A stretch of DNA of 41,170 nucleotides. It comes from Treponema sp. UBA4319 (lineage in GTDB: Bacteria; Spirochaetota; Spirochaetia; Treponematales; Treponemataceae). A model generated the notes under the pieces. The model had not been told where the DNA came from and searched no databases. It saw only the letters and a list, made by a program, of their open reading frames with translations. A program made the position numbers and the translations under genes. The stretch is from the NCBI GenBank assembly GCA_002393865.1, contig DGUD01000046.1, positions 1 to 41,170 of the forward strand, written 5' to 3'. Shown in pieces: positions 8,613 to 18,391 of the stretch. Positions within the stretch are counted from its first letter, which is position 1. Every line of letters begins with the position of its first letter.

Positions 8613-9650
8613 ATGGGTCTGGTAAATGGTTTTACGACTGATATTGGTATAGATTTGGGGACTTGTAATACGCTTATTTACGTGCGCGGGCAGGGTATCG
8701 TCATAGACGAGCCGTCCGTTGTGGCTGTAGAGAAAGGAACGGGCAGGGTTGTCGCCGTGGGTGCTGACGCAAAGCGTATGCTGTGGAAGACTCCGAGCAA
8801 TATCGTCGCTATCCGCCCGCTTGCGGACGGCGTTATCTCGGACAGCGATTCCACGGAGAAGATGATAAAGTACTTTATCTCAAAGGTCATCCCCCGGCAC
8901 CACCTTTTCAAATCCATCCGTATGAAGATAGGCATCCCGTCCTGTATCACGCAGGTTGAGCGCGACGCGGTGATGACAGCGGCGCTCAAGGCCGGCGCAA
9001 AGGAGGTTGCCGTCATAGAGGAGAGCCTTGCGGCTGCAATCGGCGCCCAGATTCCGATTAACGAACCTGCAGGCCACATGGTCTGCGATATTGGCGGCGG
9101 CACAACGGAAGTCTCCGTCATCTCTTTGGGTGGCATGGTCATCACCAGCTCCATCCGCACCGGCGGGAACGAATTTGACGAGGCGGTCATGAAGCATATC
9201 CGTTCCGTCCACAATCTGATTATCGGGCAGCAGACTGCCGAGCGCCTGAAGATAGAAATCGGCAATGCGACGTCCGACGATACCATCGAAAAAATGGAGA
9301 TAAAGGGTACCGACGCCATTACCGGCTTGCCGCGCCGCCTTGAGGTGGATTCTGTCGAGGTCCGCGAGGCGCTGAAGGAGCCGATTACCAAGATTGTTGA
9401 GGAGATAAAGAAGACGCTTGGTCGCACTCCGCCAGAGCTTGCCGCGGATATCGTTGAGCGCGGCATCGTCATGACTGGTGGCGGCTCCATGCTGAAAGGT
9501 CTCCAGAAGCTTATCTCCAAAGAGACGGGTGTTCCTGTCATCCTTGTGGAGAAGCCGCTGGAATGCGTGGCGGTTGGTGCCGGACAAGCATTCGAGCTGT
9601 TCAAGAATATGTCTTCGAACCGTTCGATTTATGACAATCTTAATAATTAG
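8613..9650 (+). CDS. mreB: Rod-shape determining actin homologue MreB
   Basis: 345 aa. MreB forms cytoplasmic filaments at the membrane that organise lateral wall synthesis. The actin-fold nucleotide motifs are intact: phosphate 1 DLGTCNT, phosphate 2 [12 protein letters not shown] and the adenosine motif [11 protein letters not shown] near the C-terminus. Length is normal. The ATG at 8613 is preceded by GGAGGA (8595-8600), a rather long 12-nt gap; a TTG directly after the purine run is too close. It heads the mreBCD-PBP2-rodA operon. Confidence 0.97.
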   Translation: MGLVNGFTTDIGIDLGTCNTLIYVRGQGIVIDEPSVVAVEKGTGRVVAVGADAKRMLWKTPSNIVAIRPLADGVISDSDSTEKMIKYFISKVIPRHHLFKSIRMKIGIPSCITQVERDAVMTAALKAGAKEVAVIEESLAAAIGAQIPINEPAGHMVCDIGGGTTEVSVISLGGMVITSSIRTGGNEFDEAVMKHIRSVHNLIIGQQTAERLKIEIGNATSDDTIEKMEIKGTDAITGLPRRLEVDSVEVREALKEPITKIVEEIKKTLGRTPPELAADIVERGIVMTGGGSMLKGLQKLISKETGVPVILVEKPLECVAVGAGQAFELFKNMSSNRSIYDNLNN

Positions 9651-9652
9651 CG

Positions 9653-10525
9653 ATGAAAAGCCCTTTCAGCTTTAAGCTGCCTGAAATTACACTTGCGTTT
9701 CTCCTGATAGTGAGCGGCATCGGTCTGGCCTTCAGCTCTGGTGGTTTTATCGTCGATTTCAATGCTATCGGCTTTACGGTCATGACCACCATGCAGAAAG
9801 GCCTCTATTCCGTGTACTCCTTTGTGACGGGGACATTCACCGCGGTTCACGATATGGCGACCCTGCAGCAGGAATACAAGGCGCTTACGGAAAAGCTGGA
9901 GAACTATGAGTACATGAAGCGCAACAATGTGGAGATAAACAAGGAGAATGCCTTGCTCCGCGAGCAGCTGGGCTTTGCCGAGTCCGTGCAGTACAAGAAC
10001 ATTGCCGCCCAGATAATCGGCAGGGATCCTGACAGCCAGTATTCCGGCATAACAATCGGGAAAGGCGCGAGGAGCGGCATCAGAAAGGGAATGCCGGTTA
10101 TCGCCATTCAGAACGGGAACATCGGTATTGTCGGTAAAATCGTGACGGTCGGGGTAGGGACGAGCCTTGTCATGCCGGTCTACGATATGCAGTGCAATAT
10201 CTCTGCGCGTATCCAGAATACCCGGGATATCGGCATCGTGACGGGAAACGGTACTGACAGCGAGACGCTCTCCCTGAAATATATCCGCAAAAGGGTGATT
10301 GATGAGCTCCACCGGGGCGATGTGGTCGTTACCAGCGGCGAGAACGACAACTATATGCGGGATATTCCTATCGGAACGATAGAGAATATTGCCGTCGTCG
10401 ATTATGACACATCCCTGAATATCGAGCTGAAGCCGATAGTCGATTTTGCCCGCTTGGAGACGGTTCTTGTGGTGGATCAGCACGTTTTGAACGACCGCAT
10501 ACCGAGCGGCCTGGGAGGCAGCTGA
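9653..10525 (+). CDS. mreC: Rod-shape determining protein MreC
   Basis: 290 aa. MreC is a bitopic membrane protein that links MreB to periplasmic PBP2. One N-terminal membrane segment (about residues 11-32) is followed by a short coiled coil (about 63-105). The double beta-barrel MreC domain comes next, with family features such as GRDPDSQYSGITIGKG and GMPVI, and later GDVVVTSG. It begins 2 nt after the mreB stop and shares one base with mreD. No strong ribosome binding site is visible, consistent with translational coupling. Confidence 0.93.
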   Translation: MKSPFSFKLPEITLAFLLIVSGIGLAFSSGGFIVDFNAIGFTVMTTMQKGLYSVYSFVTGTFTAVHDMATLQQEYKALTEKLENYEYMKRNNVEINKENALLREQLGFAESVQYKNIAAQIIGRDPDSQYSGITIGKGARSGIRKGMPVIAIQNGNIGIVGKIVTVGVGTSLVMPVYDMQCNISARIQNTRDIGIVTGNGTDSETLSLKYIRKRVIDELHRGDVVVTSGENDNYMRDIPIGTIENIAVVDYDTSLNIELKPIVDFARLETVLVVDQHVLNDRIPSGLGGS

Positions 10526-11049
10526 TGAAGACGTCCGGCATCATCACATCGTTCTGTATCGGCGTTGTCGTCGTGCTCTTTGCAGCTTTGATAGAGGTCT
10601 CTATTTTCTCAAATATGCATGTGCTGCCGACCGTTCCTGACATCTGCCTTATCTGCCTTCTCTATATCTCCCTCCAGAATGGCAAATTCGTGGGGGAGAC
10701 GACCGGTTTCCTGTCCGGGCTTTTCCTTGATTTTCTGAGTGCCGGTCCGTTCGGGCTGAACTGCCTGTACCGCACCTTGTTCGGATATCTCGGAGGCTTG
10801 TTCTGCAAGTCGCTGAATACAGACGGTATACTCATCTCTGCCTTGCTCGGTTTCTGCGCGACCTTGGTGAAAGTGCTTTCACTCTGGCTGATTTCCTTCT
10901 TTTTCCCGACTTCAGTTACTGCGTATAATCCTTTTTCGTGGGAATTTCTGTTTGAGCTTGGTATGAATACTGTACTTACCCCGATTATCTTCAGAATTCT
11001 GGGCTTGTTCAGGAATCATCTTGTGCTGAAGCCGGAGATGGTGCCCTGA
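10525..11049 (+). CDS. mreD: Rod-shape determining protein MreD
   Basis: 174 aa, hydrophobic, with about five membrane segments. It has the MreD pattern: a first helix, then LPTVPDICLICLLYISLQNG, and GLFLDFLSAGPFGLN followed by a conserved short loop. MreD partners MreC in the elongasome. It overlaps mreC and the PBP2 gene by one base each (TGATG), so the three are translated together. Confidence 0.9.
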   Translation: MKTSGIITSFCIGVVVVLFAALIEVSIFSNMHVLPTVPDICLICLLYISLQNGKFVGETTGFLSGLFLDFLSAGPFGLNCLYRTLFGYLGGLFCKSLNTDGILISALLGFCATLVKVLSLWLISFFFPTSVTAYNPFSWEFLFELGMNTVLTPIIFRILGLFRNHLVLKPEMVP

Positions 11050-12962
11050 TGCAGGAATTCTACTACGGCGAAGGTCTTGGCGAGCAGAACCGTTCCGAAG
11101 AGAGCTCCGGAAAGACATCGAAGTCTGCCTTCCTCGCGCTTTTTATCATCATCGTCTTTGCAGTATACGCGCTCAAGCTCTTCTCGCTCCAGATTATGCA
11201 GGGAAATGCCTACCGCCGCCAGTCGCGGACGATTTCGACGACGGTGACGACGATTCCCGCGCAGCGGGGGGAGATATTCGACCGCAACGCAAATCTTCCG
11301 ATGGTCATCAACACGGACTCGTTCTCCGTGAGCCTTACGCCGGGGGAAATTCCCTCCGGGCTCTACGATACGGTCGCGATGAAGCTTGCCGGGTATCTGG
11401 ATGTCTCTAAGGATGCCATCGACCGGAGGATTCCGAAGAGCCAGCGCCGTTCCTTTTCTTCCATAACGGTAAAGACGAACGTTCCTTTTGAGGTTATCAT
11501 CAATATTGCCGAGAACATCACGGAGCTGCCGGGTGTATCATGGGCAAGCAAACCGGTGCGGAACTATGTGGAGACCGGCTCCATCAGCCATATCCTTGGC
11601 TATGTCGGGGACATCACCAAGGAAGAGCTGACTGTTATGTATAATGACGGCTACACCTCAAGCTCCGTCGTCGGCAAGATGGGCATAGAGAAGCAGTATG
11701 ACAAGCTTTTGCAGGGAACGGCAGGGCGAGAGATTAGAACCCGTGATGCCCGTGGTCGTATCCTGAGCGCGGCTCCGGTCATAGAGCCCCCCAAGAGCGG
11801 TCAGAACCTTGTGCTCACCATCGATAATTCCATCCAGACGCTTGCAGAGAAAGCCTTGGGAAACCGCGTGGGTGCCATAGTCGTCCTGAAGCCGTCTAAC
11901 GGCGAAATCCTTGCGATGGTGTCCTATCCATTCTTTGATCCGAACCTTTTTTCCTCCGATGATGTCGGTATCGAATACAACAGGCTCAAGAACGCGCCGA
12001 ACAATCCTTTGCTGAACCGCGCTGTGAACGCGACGTATCCGCCGGCTTCCACCTTCAAGACGATTATGGCGACCGCAATGCTCAACGAGAAGATTTATCC
12101 GGCGGCAAATAAAATCGACTGTGCTGGCGAGATTGAGGCGGGCGGGCGCGTCTTTCACTGCCACGTAAAAAAACCGGGGCATGGCTGGCTGGACTTGAAG
12201 AATGCCCTTGCCCAGTCCTGTGACGTCTATTTCTGGCAGATTGGCAAGATGCTCGATGTGGATCGTATCGCCAGCTATGCGGGCGAATTTGGCTTCGGGC
12301 AGGATTTGAACATCGATTTGCCCGCGCAGGCAAAGGGGCTTGTCCCCACTTCCCAGTGGAAGGAGCGCCGCTTCCACGAGTCGTGGCGTCTGGGCGATAC
12401 CTTCAACATGTCCATCGGCCAGGGCTACACGCTGGTGACGCCGCTGCATCTTGCGGATATGGTGGCTATGGTCTGCAACAGCGGTACCGTCTACCGCCCC
12501 CACCTGCTGAAAGAAATCCGTGACCCGGTGACAAACGAGGTCGTGGAGGAGACGCAGCCTGAGGTCATGCTCTCTTCCACGGTTTCGCCAGAAGTATGGC
12601 AGGAGGTGCAGCGTGACCTCCGCTATGTCATCTCGGATGGAACCCCGCAGTACCCGATGGGCAACAAAATCGTAAAAAGCGCCGGCAAGACGGGGACTGC
12701 GGAGGTGAACGGCTATGCAAAGGATCACTGGCACTCATGGATGGTGGCATACGCCCCCTATGACGCGCCGCCTGAAGAGCAGGTTATCGTTGTCACCATC
12801 GTCGAGGCTGTCAATACGTGGGAATGGTGGGCGCCGTATGCCACAAACATCGTCATACAGGGCATTTTTGCTGACCAGACATTTGACGAGGCTGTGGACG
12901 CGCTCGGATTCCGCTACCTCATAAATATGTACAATAAAAAAGCTGTTGGAAGGATGGAATAA
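11049..12962 (+). CDS. mrdA: Penicillin-binding protein 2 (elongasome transpeptidase)
   Basis: 637 aa class B PBP, the D,D-transpeptidase that cross-links wall during elongation. One N-terminal membrane anchor lies at about residues 24-46, followed by the PBP dimer domain. The active-site motifs are STFK with nucleophile S334, SCD at 390-392 (PBP2 uses SxD where other PBPs have SxN) and KTGT from K547. Length is normal. The ATG overlaps the mreD stop and the TAA overlaps the rodA ATG. Its pairing with RodA supports PBP2 rather than the divisome PBP3. Confidence 0.95.
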   Translation: MQEFYYGEGLGEQNRSEESSGKTSKSAFLALFIIIVFAVYALKLFSLQIMQGNAYRRQSRTISTTVTTIPAQRGEIFDRNANLPMVINTDSFSVSLTPGEIPSGLYDTVAMKLAGYLDVSKDAIDRRIPKSQRRSFSSITVKTNVPFEVIINIAENITELPGVSWASKPVRNYVETGSISHILGYVGDITKEELTVMYNDGYTSSSVVGKMGIEKQYDKLLQGTAGREIRTRDARGRILSAAPVIEPPKSGQNLVLTIDNSIQTLAEKALGNRVGAIVVLKPSNGEILAMVSYPFFDPNLFSSDDVGIEYNRLKNAPNNPLLNRAVNATYPPASTFKTIMATAMLNEKIYPAANKIDCAGEIEAGGRVFHCHVKKPGHGWLDLKNALAQSCDVYFWQIGKMLDVDRIASYAGEFGFGQDLNIDLPAQAKGLVPTSQWKERRFHESWRLGDTFNMSIGQGYTLVTPLHLADMVAMVCNSGTVYRPHLLKEIRDPVTNEVVEETQPEVMLSSTVSPEVWQEVQRDLRYVISDGTPQYPMGNKIVKSAGKTGTAEVNGYAKDHWHSWMVAYAPYDAPPEEQVIVVTIVEAVNTWEWWAPYATNIVIQGIFADQTFDEAVDALGFRYLINMYNKKAVGRME

Positions 12963-14284
12963 TGAGATTACATTTTTTTCGCAGGTTCGATTACGTCATT
13001 CTTCTGTGTGTGCTCACTCTGACAGCGTTCGGCATTCTTTTTATCTATTCGGCCGGAATCAATTCTGATGGCGCGCTGATTTCAAAGGAATACATCAAGC
13101 AGATAGTGTGGGCAGGCATCGGTTTTTTTGCCCTTATCTGCATGGCGCTCTTTGACTACCGCCGACTGAAACGCTATGTACCGTATATATATATAGTGCT
13201 GCTGCTGACACTGATATACATCCGCCTGCTTGGCCATGAGTCCCACGGTGCCCGCAGCTGGATTGGCATCGGCAGCCTTGGTATCCAGCCTGCCGAGCTG
13301 GGAAAAATCATTTATATACTCTTCCTTGCATGGTATCTGGAGCGTACTCCGAACGAGAATCCCCGCAAGCGCTTTATCGTCGCCCTGCTCATCATGTGCC
13401 TTCCGATGGGGCTGATTCTGCTTCAGCCCGATTTGGGCACTGCCAGCGTCTACCTGCCGATATTTATTTGCATGTGCTTTATGACGAACATTCCCTTCCG
13501 CTATCTGATGCTCGTCATCGGAACTGGTATCCTTACCATCATATTCACGGTGCTGCCCATCTATCAGGACTCAATCCTGCACAGGACGATACCCATCATC
13601 AGTGTTTTTACGAACACGAAACTCCGCCTGCTCGTCATCATGGCGGCGCTAGCCATCACTTTGATTGGTACGCTGGGGCAGATTATCTTCAAGAACCGCT
13701 ATTATTATTGGATTACCTATGTGTTCGGTATCATCACCATGGCGCTGCTGCTTTCTATGGCTGCGGGCAAAGTGCTCAAGCCCTACCAGACGATGCGTCT
13801 CATCGTCTTCCTTGACCCGTCGAGCGACCCGCAGGGCTCCGGCTGGCACATCACGAATTCCAAGATAGCTATCGGTGCCGGGGGATTGTGGGGCAGGGGA
13901 TTCAAGCAGGGCACGCAGAGCCACTACCATTTTATCCCGGAGCAGAATACCGATTTTATATTCAGCATTCTTGCTGAAGAGGCCGGCTTTTGGGGCGGCA
14001 TGGTCGTCTTTGCGGGCTTCCTTGTGCTGATGCTCCGTATTATCCAGATTATACGTAATACGCCGAATATGTTCGGCAGTTTTATCGCCGCGGGAATCCT
14101 CGGTATGTTCTTCTTCCATTTTGTGGAGAACGTCGGCATGGTTATGGGAATCATGCCTATTACTGGTATTCCGCTGCCGTTCCTTTCCTACGGCGGCTCC
14201 TCGTTGCTGACGGCTATGATTTCCGCCGGCTTGCTGATGAGCATAAGCTCCCGCCGCCTTGATTTCAATGTAGAAGCCTTATGA
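12962..14284 (+). CDS. rodA: SEDS peptidoglycan glycosyltransferase RodA
   Basis: 440 aa integral membrane protein with about ten membrane segments. RodA polymerises lipid II into glycan strands together with PBP2. SEDS signatures include GHESHGARSWI, the LQPDLGTA motif, EQNTDFIFSILAEE with GFWGG after it, and GIPLPFLSYGGSS near the C-terminus. It shares one base with the PBP2 stop (TAATG) and its TGA lies within the ATG of the next gene (4-base overlap). Confidence 0.96.
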   Translation: MRLHFFRRFDYVILLCVLTLTAFGILFIYSAGINSDGALISKEYIKQIVWAGIGFFALICMALFDYRRLKRYVPYIYIVLLLTLIYIRLLGHESHGARSWIGIGSLGIQPAELGKIIYILFLAWYLERTPNENPRKRFIVALLIMCLPMGLILLQPDLGTASVYLPIFICMCFMTNIPFRYLMLVIGTGILTIIFTVLPIYQDSILHRTIPIISVFTNTKLRLLVIMAALAITLIGTLGQIIFKNRYYYWITYVFGIITMALLLSMAAGKVLKPYQTMRLIVFLDPSSDPQGSGWHITNSKIAIGAGGLWGRGFKQGTQSHYHFIPEQNTDFIFSILAEEAGFWGGMVVFAGFLVLMLRIIQIIRNTPNMFGSFIAAGILGMFFFHFVENVGMVMGIMPITGIPLPFLSYGGSSLLTAMISAGLLMSISSRRLDFNVEAL

Positions 14285-17109
14285 GATTAGTCCGCCCTCT
14301 GGAAGAATTCGCGTCGCTGCTGAACACCGTGCAGGCGCCATCCCGCTATATCGGCGGCGAGTTCGGCGCGACCATAAAAGCGCATGCGGAAAAAGATACA
14401 CTCTACAATGTGGTGGTGGCCTTCCCTGATTTGTATGAGATTGGCATGTCCAATCTTGCCATAAAAATCATATACAATGCGCTGAACGCGCTGCCCGATG
14501 TCCGCTGCGAACGGGTTTTTGCCCCGGATGTGGATTTTGAGCGCCTGCTCCGCGAGAGACATGTCCCCCTCTATTCGTTGGAGACCGGTATGCCGCTTGC
14601 TTCCGTCGATTTCATAGGCTTTTCCATCGGCTACGAGCTGGGCGCTACGGAAGTACTCGCCATGCTGGATACGGGCGGAATTCCGCTCCTTGCCGCCGAG
14701 CGCGGGGAAGGCTGTCCGATAGTCATCGCCGGAGGCTGCGGCATGACAAACCCCGCTCCGTTCGCAGACTTTTTTGATGCGGTGATGATTGGTGAGGCGG
14801 AGGGCGGGCTCTTTGATATGGTGGAGGAGCTTGCCGCCATGAAGCGCAGGGGCGCAAGCCGGGCTGCCATGCTCGCTTATGTTGCCTCCAAGCCCTTTAT
14901 CTGGACAAAGGACTGCACGCATATCGCCCGGCGGGCAGTGCAGGGGGATTTCGGACTGAAGCCTTCCGTTCCATCGTGGTTTCCGCTCCCGAATGTAAAG
15001 CCCGTGCAGGATCACGGTGTTGTCGAAATTATGCGTGGCTGCCCGAATGGCTGCCGTTTCTGCCATGCGGGCATATACTACCGCCCGACGCGTGTCAAAA
15101 GTCTTCCGCTTATAATAGAAGAGATTGACCATCTTGTCTTTGATGCCGGATATCGTGAAATCAGCCTTAATTCGTTAAGTTCTGCGGACTTCCCTGATAT
15201 CGAAGGGCTGCTGGACACTCTGACAGAGCGCTACCGGGGCTATAATGTGTCGTTCCAGCTGCCGTCGCTCAAGGTGAACAGCATGTCGCTTCCCCTGCTG
15301 GAAAAACTCTCGGCTGTGCGCAAGAGCGGCCTGACCTTTGCGGTTGAGACCCCGGAAGAGGCGTGGCAGCTCAGTCTGAACAAGGAGGTGTATGCCCAGC
15401 ACCTGGAGGCCATCATCAAAGAGGCAAAGGCAAAAGGGTGGAGCAGCGCGAAATTCTACTTCATGGTGGGGCTGCCTGTCGGCGATTATTTCGGGGGCGA
15501 AGGCAATCCCGGCGGCAAGACCGAGGAGGAGACCATCGTCGATTTTCTGCTGGAGCTGCAGAAACGGACCCATATCCAGTGCAATGTAAACGTCGGCGTC
15601 TTTATTCCTAAGGCGCACACCCCGTACCAGTGGGTGCGGCAGCTGACACCAGAAGAAGCCGCGCGCAAAATGGATTATATCTACCGCCATCTGCCCCGCG
15701 GAAAATTCAAGCTTGGCCGGCACAATTACGACATGACGGTGCTTGAGGGGCTCTTGAGCCGGGGCGACCGCAGGGCAGGAAAGCTCATACTGGGAGCGTA
15801 CCTGAAAGGCGCCCGGCTTGATGCATGGGACGAGCATCTGGCGGAGAACATGCGCTTCTGGAACGAAGCCTTCGACGAGGCCGGCTGGGATGTCAAAGGG
15901 TGGATTTACCGCGACTGGAGCACCGATGAAGCGCTTCCTTGGGACGGGGTAAGTCTCGGTCCCGCCAAAGGCTTCTATAAAAAAGAGTGGGAGAAATCTG
16001 TCCGGCATCTGCTGACGCAGCGCTGCCAGCACGACTGTGACCATCCGTGCGGCATCTGCAACGGGCGGGAGCACGTGGGCGTGCATAGTCCTCAGGAGAT
16101 AGCGGACAGCTCCCGCGGATTGGCGAACAAAAAGCTTGTGCTTCCTCCGGAACGCCCGGAAAGCAATATTCCCATCCTGTACCGGGTGCTTTTTAGCTTC
16201 CGCCGCACAGACGGGGGCGAATATACGGCCTATCTCGCGCAGGTCGAGATGTTCCGTAAGGCAATTCTCAGGAGCAATTTGCCCTTTGTCTTTACCGTCG
16301 GCTTTAATCCTCTTCCGCGCTTGGAATTTGCGACGGCAATGTCTTTGGGAATTCCGTCGCTAGAAGAAACCGCCACCTGCTATCTTTATGAGCCTTGTAC
16401 ACCGGAGGTATTCCTTGCCACAATGAACAAGGTCTTGCCGCCGTTCTTCCGGCTGACAGAAGCTCTTGTCTTTCCCGTGACAAACCTGCGCAAGCGCGAG
16501 ACGCTGAGCCAGGGCTTATGGGGATGCCAGTACCGCTATGACTGCGCTGATGCCTTTGCCATCTCAGATTTTTTTGCCTCTCAGGAAGCCCGGCCGTTTT
16601 TTGCTGAGGGCAGCGCGTACCGTTTTGCCCCGCTTATGCAGGAGCACGGAACAGACTATACGCTCATTTCCCCTGCAACGGCCGCTGCTTTTTCCCATGG
16701 TGCGGACAAGCCCCGTTCCTTTCTTGTCGAGGCTCCCGCAAGCGACAAGAAATTCCGGGCTGCGCTGGAAGCTTTCACGGGGTACAGGTGGTATGAGCTT
16801 GTACGCGTGCAGAAGACGCATACCATAGCCCTTGCCGATGTTTCCGGGTGGACGGCAGCAGACGAAGAGAACTGGCGCTATAATAACGCTTCGTTCCATC
16901 GGCCGGCTCCTGCTTCCGTGTCCGGCGCAGAGCGCCACGTGCTGTTTATGGACTTGTACCGGAATATCGCTGCCATCAATCTTGAGCTTATCAACAAAAA
17001 GAAGGAGCTTGAGGCCGAGCGTAAAGAATTCTATGCCCTGCATCCCGACGTACTGAAGAAGCATCAGTACGAGGACGACCGGAAAAGAGCTGATGGCATA
17101 AAGCGGTAG
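14281..17109 (+). CDS. Radical SAM protein fused to DUF2344 domain (TIGR03960/TIGR03936-type)
   Basis: 942 aa. The N-terminal part resembles a B12-binding-like domain. The radical SAM core follows, with CPNGCRFC giving the cluster ligands C254, C258 and C261. A cysteine-rich patch (CQHDCDHPCGICNG) is at about 580-595. From about residue 630 the DUF2344 domain begins (RVLFSFRRTDGGEY, FTVGFNPLPRLEFA). In many bacteria these two parts are separate neighbouring genes or a fusion; the reaction is not established, and RNA modification or maturation is only a suggestion. The 4-base overlap with rodA makes it the last member of the elongasome operon. It has a normal ATG and no internal frameshift. 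Confidence 0.88.
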   Translation: MRLVRPLEEFASLLNTVQAPSRYIGGEFGATIKAHAEKDTLYNVVVAFPDLYEIGMSNLAIKIIYNALNALPDVRCERVFAPDVDFERLLRERHVPLYSLETGMPLASVDFIGFSIGYELGATEVLAMLDTGGIPLLAAERGEGCPIVIAGGCGMTNPAPFADFFDAVMIGEAEGGLFDMVEELAAMKRRGASRAAMLAYVASKPFIWTKDCTHIARRAVQGDFGLKPSVPSWFPLPNVKPVQDHGVVEIMRGCPNGCRFCHAGIYYRPTRVKSLPLIIEEIDHLVFDAGYREISLNSLSSADFPDIEGLLDTLTERYRGYNVSFQLPSLKVNSMSLPLLEKLSAVRKSGLTFAVETPEEAWQLSLNKEVYAQHLEAIIKEAKAKGWSSAKFYFMVGLPVGDYFGGEGNPGGKTEEETIVDFLLELQKRTHIQCNVNVGVFIPKAHTPYQWVRQLTPEEAARKMDYIYRHLPRGKFKLGRHNYDMTVLEGLLSRGDRRAGKLILGAYLKGARLDAWDEHLAENMRFWNEAFDEAGWDVKGWIYRDWSTDEALPWDGVSLGPAKGFYKKEWEKSVRHLLTQRCQHDCDHPCGICNGREHVGVHSPQEIADSSRGLANKKLVLPPERPESNIPILYRVLFSFRRTDGGEYTAYLAQVEMFRKAILRSNLPFVFTVGFNPLPRLEFATAMSLGIPSLEETATCYLYEPCTPEVFLATMNKVLPPFFRLTEALVFPVTNLRKRETLSQGLWGCQYRYDCADAFAISDFFASQEARPFFAEGSAYRFAPLMQEHGTDYTLISPATAAAFSHGADKPRSFLVEAPASDKKFRAALEAFTGYRWYELVRVQKTHTIALADVSGWTAADEENWRYNNASFHRPAPASVSGAERHVLFMDLYRNIAAINLELINKKKELEAERKEFYALHPDVLKKHQYEDDRKRADGIKR

Positions 17110-17169
17110 GAAAAGGTAGGATGGGGTATGCTGAGGATGGTTTTAGGTAGACAGAATATACATTATAGT

Positions 17170-17230
17170 CAGTACGATATGGGGAGTATGTTTGGGGGCA
17201 AAATACAGCGGTACTCTGCATATCGTATTG
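17170..17230. repeat. Long imperfect inverted repeat before the hydrolase promoter
   Basis: Arms 17170-17188 and 17212-17230 pair over about 19 positions, including the perfect 9-mers TACGATATG (17173-17181) and CATATCGTA (17219-17227). The right arm overlaps the -35 box (17228-17233), so it could be an operator. There is no T-run, so it is not a typical terminator. Confidence 0.55.
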
Positions 17231-17256
17231 ACATTGAAGGTGGAATACAGTATAAG
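17228..17256 (+). promoter_or_regulatory. Promoter of the membrane alpha/beta hydrolase gene
   Basis: TTGACA (17228-17233, 6/6) and TATAAG (17251-17256, 5/6) are spaced 17 bp. The predicted start near 17263 gives a leader of about 58 nt. Confidence 0.8.
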
Positions 17257-17280
17257 AAGCTGGAATATTTTTTGTGCTAG

Positions 17281-17305
17281 CCTGGCAGCGGCAGCTGCTG
17301 CCAGG
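17281..17305 (+). promoter_or_regulatory. Stable 5'-leader hairpin just before the ribosome binding site
   Basis: CCTGGCAGC (17281-17289) pairs perfectly with GCTGCCAGG (17297-17305) across a 7-nt loop. It ends 4 bases before GGAGAAAG, the ribosome binding site. There is no T-run, so it may affect mRNA stability or translation rather than termination. Confidence 0.55.
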
Positions 17306-17320
17306 TTCTGGAGAAAGCGT

Positions 17321-18391
17321 ATGATTACCAAAAAGACAATGATTGCGTGCGCATGTGCGGTGCTGCTTGTCACGCTGTGCATCGTTTCGTATGCCTTTAC
17401 GGCTAAGGAAGTAAAGAAAAACTTCGGGCGCGGATCCTACCCGGAACGCCGCTTTTCCGCATCCTGGTGGTATGACCATTATCAGGAGGAACATCCGCGT
17501 GTGGCCGTCCAGTTTCAGTCGGGCAAGAATACCTTGAACGGATGGGTGTACTGTCCCGCCAATTCCAGGGGGCTGATTGTATTTGCTCATGGTATTGGCG
17601 GCGGTCATGAGACCTATATAAACCTGCTGATGCAGCTGCTTGACCGCGGCTGGTGTGTCTTTGCGTATGATGCCACGGGAAGCTGTACGAGCGAGGGTGA
17701 CGGAACGGTGGGGCTTGCGCAGTCTGCGCTGGATTTGCATCGGGCGCTGTGTTTCGTGGAGCAGGACGAGGCGCTTTCCCGTCTGCCGCTTTTTGTGCTG
17801 GGTCACAGCTGGGGCGGTTATGCGGCTGCCGCCGTGCTGAATTTCAATCATGATATACAAGGCTGCGTCTCCCTTGCGGGCTATTCAAAGCCCTTTGCGG
17901 AGCTTGCCGAGCAATGCGACCTCAAGTTCGGTAAGGCGGGGATACTCCTGCATCCCTTCCTCTGGCTGTACAACAAGGTGCTTTTCGGGCGCTACGCATC
18001 GCTGTCTGCGGTGACCGGCGCCGAAAAAGCTGCATGTCCTGTTCTGATTTGCCACGGTACGGAGGATGAGACCATCTCGTTCAACGGGGCGTCAATCATC
18101 TCACAGCGGAACAAAATGAGCAGTCCGCTCGTAGAGTACCATGTGTTCTCCGAAAGTGGCCGCAACGGGCACAATTCCTTCTTCTACACTGAGGAATACA
18201 GAGCCTACAAGGATGATGTGCTTGTGCCCCGGCAGGAGGAAGTGTTTGCCTCTTATGGCAAAGACACCGTAGTCCCTGACAGCGTGCGGGAAGCTTTTTA
18301 TGCTTCTATTGACAAGGAGCTGTACAACGGCACATCGCCGGAGCTGGTGAATCTGATAGACGGCTTCTTTTCGCGCTGCCTTGGTGAATGA
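17321..18391 (+). CDS. Membrane-anchored alpha/beta hydrolase (serine aminopeptidase S33-like)
   Basis: 356 aa. An N-terminal hydrophobic segment (about residues 7-27) anchors or exports the protein. The hydrolase fold shows FAHGIGGG (oxyanion region), nucleophile elbow GHSWGG with S163, a late CHGTEDE (catalytic Asp) and GRNGHNSFF (catalytic His). The catalytic triad is therefore complete. The ATG at 17321 has GGAGAAAG upstream and lies after the promoter; in-frame codons before it are upstream of the predicted transcript start. The substrate (ester or peptide) cannot be told. A hairpin spans the stop codon and it converges with another hydrolase gene. Confidence 0.85.
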   Translation: MITKKTMIACACAVLLVTLCIVSYAFTAKEVKKNFGRGSYPERRFSASWWYDHYQEEHPRVAVQFQSGKNTLNGWVYCPANSRGLIVFAHGIGGGHETYINLLMQLLDRGWCVFAYDATGSCTSEGDGTVGLAQSALDLHRALCFVEQDEALSRLPLFVLGHSWGGYAAAAVLNFNHDIQGCVSLAGYSKPFAELAEQCDLKFGKAGILLHPFLWLYNKVLFGRYASLSAVTGAEKAACPVLICHGTEDETISFNGASIISQRNKMSSPLVEYHVFSESGRNGHNSFFYTEEYRAYKDDVLVPRQEEVFASYGKDTVVPDSVREAFYASIDKELYNGTSPELVNLIDGFFSRCLGE

